From positions 1-14,644 of the forward strand of contig JAAMXP010003705.1 of the NCBI GenBank assembly GCA_019693395.1: a DNA stretch of 14,644 bases, read 5' to 3'. The translations under genes were made by a program, and so were the position numbers. Position 1 is the stretch's first letter, and every line of letters starts with the position of its first letter. Shown here piece by piece: positions 1-8,000 of this stretch. The notes below the pieces were generated by a model. That model had not been told where the DNA came from. It did not search any database and saw only the letters and a list, made by a program, of their open reading frames with translations. The stretch comes from Ettlia oleoabundans (lineage: Eukaryota; Chlorophyta; Chlorophyceae; Chlamydomonadales).

Positions 1-1547
1 GGGCAAAAGGGGGTGAGGGTGGGGGGTGAGGGTAGGGGTGAATGTGCAAGGTGGCCTGAATGCAAGGAGGGTTGGGATCCCAGTCCCCCTCCTTCCAAAC
101 AAAATCATGCCCACCCAATCTGCAGCCGGTCACTCTCACCCAGCCAGGCTTGCAGGGCGGGGATGTCTGGCACCCAGCCGAATCCCCCAAACAGCGCTTG
201 CCTCGCCTCCTGCAGCAAACAGGCAAAGTCGCGGGAAGGCAGGCAAGTGTGTCAGCCACAACCTGCCCGTCTTTTGCCTCTCAGACCACAGCTGCACAAA
301 CCGCTTTGTGACATGGCACTCCTGGGGTGCCGGCCAGGGCTGATGGTGGGCACAAGGCAAAGGCCCTCAGGCCTCTGCCCACAAGCAGTGGGCAGCAGTC
401 AGGGCCTGAATGCCAGCTATGCAGCTGCACCCATGCAGCCCCGGGGTTCAGCAGCTGTATCAGCACCCACAGGTCGTGCCGCCAGCAGGTGGCTCGCAAG
501 CATCTGCATGTTATTGTACCCGCACCTACGGCAGGGGGGCAGTACCACCAGGACAACAGGCTGTTGACAGCCGGAATAGCATCCGCTGGATAGCAGCAAC
601 CCAGTCATCCGGCACCCAACCACTGCGCCCCTCCTGCAAATTTGAATCACCACACCACACCTCTCCTTCTACTTGACATGCATCCAGCAGCTGTGGCAGC
701 ACAGCCAGGCCAGCATGCACCTACCCCCAGCCTGAGGAGTAGGGCGTGGCGCCAAAGTGCTGCACCTCACCGCACACCGCTACCTCGTACGCAACACCCG
801 CAGGCAAACCCTGTTGCTGATCCAGGCAGGCAGTAAGCAGCTGTATCAGGCTGCTGCCAACTGGCAGGGGTGTGGGAGTGGCGGGCTGCTGTGTGGCTGT
901 TATGCGGTGCGGGAGGGGCGGGTCAAGCACCCTGCTCTGCGCCTGCTGCCGCTCGGGGTTGCGGGGGCAGTCGGCGGCCCAGTGCCCATCCTCACCACAC
1001 AGTCGGCAACCGCCTGGACGCAGCTGGTTCAAGAAGCCATACTTGGCGCGCTGCAAGGCAGGAACACCAGGCAGCAGATGTACGGGTAGGTGGGTGGGTG
1101 GTGTGCGGTGTTAGCACGGGCGAGCAGGAGGCAACTCTAGAATCTGGCTGGTTTCAGCGGACAAAATATAATGTGGAAATAACTGACCAGCTGCTCAAAG
1201 TAGAGCTCCTCCAGCTGCTGCTGGTGGGCGGCATCGTCATCACTGCCACTGCCACCGCTCCCGTCCCAATCCGCTGCTGCCTGCGCATCCAGCTCTTCGG
1301 CAGCAGCAGCGGCATCGGCATCTGTTGCAGCCAACTTGAGGTCCTCCTGCTCCAGCTGGTGGGCTAACTCGTGGCTGGCCAACTCATCAGCAGCAACAAG
1401 GGCACCACAATGGCAGCAATTGACTGTGCGTGCAACGCCGAAAACTGCCGCCGCCACGGCAGGTTGAGAGTCCTCAAAGTGTGTGTTGGCGTGCGTCTCA
1501 AGCTCTACCGCCGTCTCAAAGACTTTGTGGCAAAAAGGGCAGTCCAT
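1..1547 (-). CDS. ZUP1: ZUP1/ZUFSP-like C78 cysteine protease with zinc fingers (3' part cut off by window)
   Basis: Family C78 proteases act on UFM1 or ubiquitin; human ZUP1 cleaves K63-linked ubiquitin chains. Exons on the minus strand: 1547-1188, 1050-725, 525-471 and 209-140; intron 4 runs off the window, so about 270 residues are visible. The first in-frame ATG (1547) begins MDCPFC. Seen in order: C2H2 finger 1 (C3, C6, H19, H23); finger 2 (C44, C47, H59, H63); an acidic/Ala-rich stretch; LEELYFEQL-RAKYGF, which resembles the human EEFQKLQRQYG segment; a CCHC zinc knuckle (C135, C138, H143, C148); then SSGWGCGYNN with the probable catalytic Cys230, its codon lying across the exon 2/3 junction region; then FGGFGWVPDIPALQAWLG, matching the family's VPDI-x-LQ helix. 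The catalytic Asp and His would lie beyond the edge. UFM1 versus ubiquitin specificity cannot be decided here. Exon phases agree at all junctions. Confidence 0.85.
9..38 (+). repeat. G-run tract (possible G-quadruplex) in intron 4 of the ZUP1-like gene
   Basis: Five G runs of 3-6 (9-13, 17-19, 21-26, 30-32, 35-38) separated by 1-3 nt, GGGTGAGGGT-like, lie on the strand opposite to the gene. They fit the simple G-quadruplex pattern. No coding function is seen. Confidence 0.6.
967..1008 (-). other. CCHC zinc knuckle in the ZUP1-like protease
   Basis: Exon 2 of the protease encodes C-x2-C-x4-H-x4-C (CRLCGEDGHWAADC), the retroviral-type zinc knuckle spacing, at residues 135-148. It lies just after the RAKYGF helix and before the catalytic domain, where human ZUP1, as I remember it, has a helical linker and no CCHC. 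A knuckle here could bind single-stranded nucleic acid or protein; that role is inference. Confidence 0.8.
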
Positions 1548-1899
1548 GCAGCCAAAAAAGAGCTCGATCAAAAAGAGCACTTTAGAGCCTTGGCCACACA
1601 ACGGGAACTCTGATCTCAAACAAGAACTCAATGTATATAGTCGTAACAATTTACCAGAAAGGCAGCGGAGCCCTCGGAATTAGCGCTCCGTCACCGCCAG
1701 CTCAGCGCGAAAGGTTTGGAATCGGTGGATCCCTTCGTCTGCTGTTGCAACTCTTCGCAGCCAGTGCATCTGCTAGAAAACCTTCCGAGCACCTGTGCCT
1801 GGCAGCTCAACCAGTGCACCGCAGCTCCCCGCAGCTCACGGCTCGAGTTGTTGACCTAGCACTGAAGCAACCCACCCCTGGTGCCAAAGGTGTTGATCG
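1548..1899. promoter_or_regulatory. Divergent intergenic region between ZUP1-like gene and WRAP73
   Basis: No protein-coding signal was found here. The first in-frame ATGs of the two flanking genes (1547 minus, 2040 plus) point away from each other, and a predicted WRAP73 5'UTR intron takes up 1900-2037. The core promoters and 5'UTRs of both genes must therefore lie in about 350 bp. A TATATA element at 1634-1639 sits 87 nt upstream of the ZUP1 ATG and could serve as a TATA box for it. No transcription start can be fixed from sequence. Confidence 0.5.
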
Positions 1900-2037
1900 G
1901 TGAGCCTTCCCACTGCAAGGCGCCTGCTGCGCCAGGTGCCTCCCACAACCGCCCCTGCCGCCGCCGGGTGCCCGCCCTCGAAGCCCAACTAGCCACCCTG
2001 CCTTCCTGCAACTGCCCTGTCTCATTCGTACATGCAG
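1900..2037 (+). other. Predicted 5'UTR intron of WRAP73
   Basis: A GTGAGC donor at 1900 (context ATCG|GTGAGC) and an acceptor TACATGCAG ending at 2037 enclose 138 nt, similar to other introns in the window. The acceptor ends 2 nt before the WRAP73 start codon. Splicing would remove an out-of-frame ATG at 2032. This rests on splice-site appearance only, since no reading frame can test it. Confidence 0.5.
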
Positions 2038-2039
2038 GC

Positions 2040-3409
2040 ATGGACTTCACGGACAAGCTTTCCTACTCGGGTCCGCAGCCTGTGTTCAGCCCGGACCGCA
2101 AGCTGCTGGCCTCAGCGGACGGCTACCGCCTGGTGGTGCGAGCTGCCGACTCGCTGGCTGTGGTCAGCCTGGCCAGCTGCCTGGACCGCATAGAGAGCAT
2201 CAGCTGGAGCCCAAACAGCGACCACATTCTATGCGGCCTATTTAAGCGGGCCACGGTGCAGGTGTTTTGTGTGTCGGACCCGGACTGGGCATGCAGCATT
2301 GCAGAGGGCCCAGCTGGCGTGGTGGCGGCTCGGTGGTCCCCAGACGGCCGCCACATCCTGCTCACAGCCGACTTTGGGGTGCGGCTGTCGGTGTGGAGCC
2401 TGGTAGACCAATCCTGCCAGTACCTGCGTGGGCCCAAGCACGCCCATGCCGGGCTGGCATTCAGCCCTGACGGCAGCCTGTTGGCGGTGGCGCACGTGAG
2501 TGAACGGGAGACAGCCAGCAGGCAGCACTGCCCTGCTGAGAGCTGCATTGTGCACCGGCGGCAAGCCTATGGCATTACGCACCATGATGCTTGCATTCGT
2601 GGCTTTGCGGCAGCCCCGTCGCTGACTTCATTGCCCGTCCACCCCCTGTCCCTGCCTGTCTCCCCCACTCCTGCTCATCCCCACCCCTCACCTGCACTCC
2701 TTTATTGGCATTCCCTGATCTGCAGCGCTCCAACTGCAAGGATTGTGTGGCTGTGTACGACTGTGTTACCTGGCAGCCCCGCGCCCAATTTGCCACAGGC
2801 ACAACAGACCTGGCTGACCTGGCGTGGTCCCCGGACGGCGGTTGCCTGGCTGTTTGGGAGTCGGCGGTGCAGGGCCACCAGCTGTCTGTGTTCACCCCTG
2901 ATGGTGACTGCCTGACGGCCTACAGCGCATACCGCGACCTGTTGGGCATCAAGGCGGTGGGGTGGAGCCCCTCGGGCCAGCTGCTGGCTCTGGGGGACTA
3001 CGAGCAGGTGGGTGGGGGCATGCAAGTAGGTTGGGGTACATCAGTGGGAAGCAGAGGTTGCTGAAGAAGTGCTTGATACGTGGGCGGAGTACGCACTGCA
3101 GTCAGCCAACATGGTGGTGCGCATAATAGTGCAGCTACTCACGGTCCATGGCAGGTGGCAGGGTTAGGACGGAGATGCAACGCGGCTGGCGGCAGCCCCC
3201 TTGCAGTACCTGGAAGGCACTAAACCAGCATTGCAAGTGGCAGAAGGCTGTGCCTGCCTCTCTCCACCACCAGCACCACTCCTGCCGGGTGCCCGCTTGC
3301 CTGCACTGCTTGTTTGCCTGTCTCCTTGGGCCAGCGCCCTCCTCTGTCACGGTGGCTTGCTGATGAGTGCTTGCCGACTTGCCTGGCGCGCTGTATATGC
3401 GTGGCTGTA

Positions 3410-3460
<51 letters not shown>

Positions 3461-4498
3461 GGTGCCACAGTGCTCAACCACGTGACGTGGAGCCCTCTGG
3501 CACAGTTCCAGCACCCAGCCACAGTGAGCGGTCCGCCCAGCGTGGTGGCTTACAGCGAGGTGGAGGAGGACACGGGGCGCAGGATGGTGGCAGCAGGAAC
3601 TGGCGGCATGAGCAGGCTGGCCGCTGCAGGCGGCGGCGGCACCCGGTGTCGCCCCGGCTCGCGCCCTGGCTCTCGTGCCGGGTCACGCACAGGCTCTCCA
3701 GTCAAGCCGACGGCAGATGCAACGCAGGTGGGTGTAGGGCGAGCTGGCTGGCTTGGAGCTGATGGGGTTCTGTGTGCTGAGCTTCTTTTGCTGTTGTGCT
3801 CAGTGTGGTGCCCGGCTCTCCTCCTGTTTCCTCCTTCCTGCCATTGCCCCTCAGCCTTCAATGGGCAACTCCCATCACTTTTATTTGTGTGCAAGGGCAG
3901 GAGTGTGAGGACGAGGGCGGTGAGCTGGCAGTGACCAAGTCGCGGTATGTGGTGGCGCAGCTACCAGTCAGGCTGCCCGTGGTGCGCCCTGCACCGGAGA
4001 AGCCCAACCCAAAGCTTGGCATAGGTAAAAGGAAGAGGAGAAAACTTGGTTGACGTGGATAGGACAGCAATACGACTTGCATGGCATGGTGTGGCAACTC
4101 CAGTTGCAACTGAGCTCTGCGGCTAAGAAAGAGGATGATGCATGGGCTTGTTTGTGCTGCTTGCAGGCAGTGTGAGTTGGAGCCATGATGGCAGCTACCT
4201 GGCTACCCGCTGCGACAGCATGCCCAGCGTGGTGTGGGTGTGGGAGACGAGCAGGCTGGAGCTGGCTGCCGTGCTGCTGCAGACGCGGGCGGTGCGTGCC
4301 GCCCAATGGTGCCCCCTGTCAAACCGCCTTGTGCTCTGCACTGGTGACAGCAAGCTCTACCTGTGGACACCCGAGGGAGCCTGCTGCGTGCACGTACCCC
4401 TGCCTGGCTTCCGCGCCACCGGTCTGGCCTGGCACCCTGACGCCTCGTCGCTGGTGCTGACCAGCAGGGACGAGTTCTGCTGTGCATACTTCCTGTGA
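2040..4498 (+). CDS. WRAP73: WRAP73 (WDR8) WD40-repeat protein, complete
   Basis: In animals and fungi WRAP73/WDR8 works with the MSD1/SSX2IP protein at centrosomes and spindle poles to anchor microtubules and help cilium assembly. Exons: 2040-2495, 2726-3007, 3461-3727, 3901-4024, 4167-4498, giving 486 residues against about 460 in human. Family-diagnostic segments in order: SADGYRLVVRAADSL, residues 1-152 with SWSPNSDHILCGLFKR and ARWSPDGRHILLTADF; LAWSPDGGCLAVWES and YSAYRDLLGIKAVGWSPS in exon 2; LNHVTW at the start of exon 3; NPKLGIG-SVSWSHDGSYLATR across exons 4/5; VWVWE and LCTGDSKLYLWTPEG near the end. These align throughout with the human protein from memory. ATG 2040 is the first in-frame ATG. 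Introns are 230, 453, 173 and 142 nt; phases are 0,0,0,1. Exon 3 carries a Gly/Ser/Arg-rich insert absent from the human protein as I recall it. Being WD40 alone would not identify it; the full-length collinearity does. Confidence 0.93.
3008..3460 (+). other. WRAP73 intron 2 (453 nt)
   Basis: The GTGGGT donor at 3008 follows the GDYEQ codons and the TGTGCAG acceptor ends at 3460, joining in phase 0 to GATVLNHVTW. The intron holds no recognisable gene. A TGATGA at 3361 is not followed by a CTGA box, so I do not call a C/D snoRNA. Its last ~45 nt are a GT microsatellite. Confidence 0.9.
3415..3457 (+). repeat. (GT)21 microsatellite abutting a 3' splice site
   Basis: An uninterrupted run of 21 GT units (3415-3456 plus one G) ends directly in the CAG acceptor (3458-3460) of WRAP73 intron 2, where a pyrimidine tract would normally sit. 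Length is likely polymorphic. Confidence 0.97.
3656..3697 (+). repeat. In-frame GSR-rich coding repeat in WRAP73 exon 3
   Basis: The exon encodes GSRPGSRAGSRTGS (residues about 312-325), a degenerate four-residue x-G-S-R repeat, after a Gly-rich stretch. It falls in the segment between the middle and last WD repeats that is also poorly conserved and probably disordered in animal WRAP73. Serines followed by Arg or Pro make it a plausible phosphorylation site cluster; that is inference. Confidence 0.75.
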
Positions 4499-5060
4499 AC
4501 CACACATGCGCCTACATGCGGCCCCAGTACATCCTCGCATGAGCTGGGCATATTGGCATATCTGCGCTGTGAGGCGCCATGCCCGCTGCTAAATCTTCTC
4601 TTGTGGTACAGCTGTGTTGCTGTTCATGCGCTGCAGCTGCATATCCTGGGGCATGCATGTTACATGTAAAGATAGGAGGAACCACAACTGCTGGGTGAAG
4701 CGGCACAGCATGGCAGTATGCCCAAGGTTATGAAAGAAAGGAAGCAAAGTGGGGGACGAGCGGGTGTCAAAATGGCAGCAATGCTTTCGGCAACAACAGC
4801 TGGAGCAGGAAGGGTAAGCAGTGAAGCACAGGACAGCAGGAAAGCACAGCAGCAAGGAAAGGCAGCGTGAGCGGAAAGCACAAACAGGGGGTATTTGTTG
4901 GTCTGGTGTGAAAATGTCATACGTTGCACAGCGACACAAGCCCGTCAAGAAGCCCAGCCTATGAGTAACCTGGCTGAGTGGCGGAGATGATGTGTGGTAC
5001 CTCATGCTATGTTAATCGTCAAACAGAGTTGGTGGCTGATGGGTGGGTAGGTTGGGTGGC
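4499..5060. other. Convergent 3' intergenic region, WRAP73 and SLU7
   Basis: This stretch of 562 nt has no coding signal and should contain the 3'UTRs of the two convergent genes. The part around 4733-4890 is purine-rich on the plus strand. Poly(A)-signal candidates are listed separately. I see no RNA gene or repeat here. Confidence 0.7.
4660..4669. terminator. Palindromic TTACATGTAA, candidate two-way poly(A) signal
   Basis: TGTAA, the green-algal polyadenylation signal, occurs on the plus strand at 4665-4669 and on the minus strand at 4664-4660. These are the two halves of one perfect 10-nt palindrome. It lies 162 nt past the WRAP73 stop and about 390 nt past the SLU7 stop. The plus-strand use is at a usual distance. 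For SLU7 the only other TGTAA I found overlaps the stop codon (5065-5061), which is unlikely to work alone. Confidence 0.55.
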
Positions 5061-8000
5061 TTACACATAGTCATACCCACCATCACCCGCTTGCTGCCTG
5101 GCCTTGTCCTTCTCTCTGTCTATGAGTGCCAGAGGGTCGTCCCCTCTGCTCTTCTTGATGCGGTATGCCTCCATCTCCTCTGCACTAACTTCAACGTCAT
5201 CACCCGCAAGGCTGTTGTACCCCCGCTTGCGCTCCTCATTACCGCCATCACCCGCACGCTCGCGCTGCAGCACACCATGTGGGTTGGTGGCAGGAGGCAG
5301 CATGGAGTTGGTGGGGTGCAGCAGGCAGCAGCCTCTAGGAAGATGCAATGAACCCGCTGTAGGCAACAAGGCAAAGCATTGCCACTCAACCTGTACAGCC
5401 CAATTGCCCTGCCTCCAGCACAACCCCAACCTGAACCTCCCACCTCCTACTGCCGCTGGCATCGGCTCACACAACCACCTTGCTCTGTTTAGAACAAGTA
5501 GGACTATCAAAATGCCACACTTGACCGCACTGCCCCCCCTGCAGCTACACCCAGCCAGGCTGCCAGGTCCAACCCACCTGTTCCTGCCGCCGCAGAGCTT
5601 CCTGCAGTTTATCTGCATCCAGCTGCACATCATCTCCTGCCTCACCCCACACATCCGCAGTCGGCTTGTGCCCCACCAGCTTGCTTTCCCGCCGCCGCTT
5701 CTCGTCTTCTGCCGCCTTTGCCTCCATATTGGCCGCCAGCTGCTCCCCTGCATCAGCCGCCGCCGCCAGCCCTGCTGCACCCACACAGTAGCTCTGCTTC
5801 ACTGTGCTGTGACAACAAGCATAGCCCCTGCAAAACAAGGGGTGCAAGGCAGGGGAGGGGCAGAAGGGAGGAGGCATTAGAAAGCAGGCGGCACAGGCAG
5901 GTGGCAATGCGAAGGGCTGGCAAAATGCCTCAGCCACAGAGGCCGCCACATGCAGCTGACAACAGCAGCCACACAGCTGCTCCATTGCACCACCCATTCC
6001 CCCCCAGTGCCAAGCGCATACGGCACTGCAAAGCTCACAAACACCCAACCTTGCAACCCCCCAACAGGTAAGCGGTCGCGCAGCGGCCAGTCACTCACCA
6101 CTGTCCGTCGTGCCACCATGATCCCCATACTGCGGTGTGGTTGTTGATTATCACGTCCTCCTCATACCGTGACTTGGCACGCACATCCTGACCACGCAGC
6201 ACACGACCCGCAGCATCGTACTCAACATACGCCTCGCTGGCCTGCATTGCAGGCGGGACAACGTGCAATAGGCATGGTACAGTCAGGCGGAGTGTTGTAT
6301 GGGGTTGAGTTCCAGGTGAGATGCAGCACGCACCGTGGCAGATCCGTTACCACTTCAACGCATCCAGCAAATCAGCAAGTCGCACGCTGCAGCAGCCCTC
6401 CGCCTGCAGCCTGCCCGCCGTGCAACATGTACTCAACGTGCCTGCAGCGCCTTGATGTCGTCTGTGGGTGCCTCAGCCGCGTTCCCATAGTTGGCCAGCA
6501 CGTCCGCCTTGCCCGCCCCTTCCAGCTCCTTTTTGCGCTGCTTGAACTGCTGGAAGGCCAGCTCGGCCTGGGATGGCACACCCTGCAGGTACAACCGAGC
6601 AGCGACGAAGCGGGACACCAGCATGACGTGCAGGGCGCGTGGTGGAGCGGGGCAGGGCAGCGTAGCACAGCCATAACGCAGCGGCAGCGTATGCAGACTT
6701 AAGAGCAACAGAGCAGGTGATGCGTCCACTGACACTAACCCCCACCCCACACCCCCGCCCAAAACCTTAAAACCTTACCCCCCACCCCACACCCCATCCA
6801 CCCACATACCCCCACCCCCATCCCACCTGCATGTGTACATCCTGCCCGCGCTCGTGTGTTGTGATGGCGAATATGTTGAGGTCCTTAAAGCCCCCGACCT
6901 CCCCACTCTGCCGCACAAAGTTGTCTCCGTAGAATGTTTTCTGGCTGGGGTCCTTGTCGGGGTTGGGGTCCTCACGCATGGAACGACTCTTGGGGTCGTA
7001 GTAGGCTGCAGGCAGGGGGCAGGGTTGTGAGTGCTAGTGGGTGGGGGGCCTGAGCGCATCACTGCCTTTACATTGATGCAGAGAAGAGAGGTTGCTTGCG
7101 TGGCCGTGTGGCTGCACTAAGGCGTTGCCCCACCAATGGTACGGCACGTGCAGCAGCACCACCAGCACCTCCTTTCACCCTGCCCCGCCCTGCCCTACCC
7201 GAGTTGACGTCCAGGTTGAGCAGGTACTTGGCGGTGTCCTCACGGATACGCAGGTTGCGCACGGAACCCGTGGAGCCGCCGCCCGCAGTACGCACGCGCT
7301 TCTCAACCTTGGCAAAGCCTGCAGGGCAGGGCGCGCAGCGGGGTGTGATTGACTAGGTTCAGTGGCGTGCCTGCTATAGGACACAACACCTCAATTTACA
7401 GTGTCACCCTGCAGGCACACGTTTACCAGCTCTGCCAGCTTCTTCCCCGCATGCACTCCACTACTGCACCCCAGTGGCCCCTCCCAAAACGCCCCCTCGA
7501 CTCACCCGCCTCCTCAGTCTCATCAATCTTTGCCTCCTCCTTGCCCAGCTGCCCCTCCACCTCCTCCTCCTCCACCTCCCCCGCCAGCTTTGCCTCCAGC
7601 AGCTCCTTGCGCCTTACCTCGGCACGCATCGCCTCAACCTTGTCAAACCTGCACACCAACAAACATACGTGCATGCACAGATCCAAGGACGCAACCTTTA
7701 AGTGGGGGGGGTGCTGGCTACAAACGGGCAAAGGCGTGGGTGTACAGGAGTGCAAGTGCGTGGGCGTGGGGTAGAATAGGTGAGAATGGGCGCCCTGGAT
7801 GAGCATGCAGTGTGACGGGGTGGGTTGTGAGAATGGCCGAGGGTGAAGCAGGCTGAGCGAGCACAACCTGGTTGCAATTTGCGGATACCTGCCTTAACTC
7901 ACTCCCCCGCTCTTCCTGCTTTCAACCCCACCCCCTCGCCACAGCCGCAACAGGCAGCCAACAGCATTGCTCACCGCTCCGCCTGCTTGACCCATTCCTC

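Noticed and set aside
13..567. 184-codon open frame on the plus strand
   Set aside because: It overlaps exons 3 and 4 of the minus-strand ZUP1-like gene, shows no family resemblance, and is explained by GC-rich antisense sequence with few stops.
2496..2725. Continuation of WRAP73 exon 1 past 2495 as coding
   Set aside because: The frame is open but loses all WD40 resemblance exactly at a GTGAGT donor, and resumes after a TCTGCAG acceptor at 2725 with SNCKDCVAVYD, which matches the family.
3361..3460. Intronic C/D-box snoRNA (TGATGA at 3361)
   Set aside because: The C box lacks the leading purine and no CTGA D box follows in range before the intron ends.
5265..5345. Longer SLU7 exon 11 starting at CCTAG near 5340
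   Set aside because: The extra residues do not resemble SLU7, whereas the CTGCAG acceptor at 5265 gives QEQ-RERAG...ERKRGYN with matching phase.
5118..5880. 258-codon plus-strand frame opposite SLU7 exons 10 and 11
   Set aside because: It is antisense to exons whose protein is clearly SLU7; its composition is low-complexity Pro/Leu/His with no domain.
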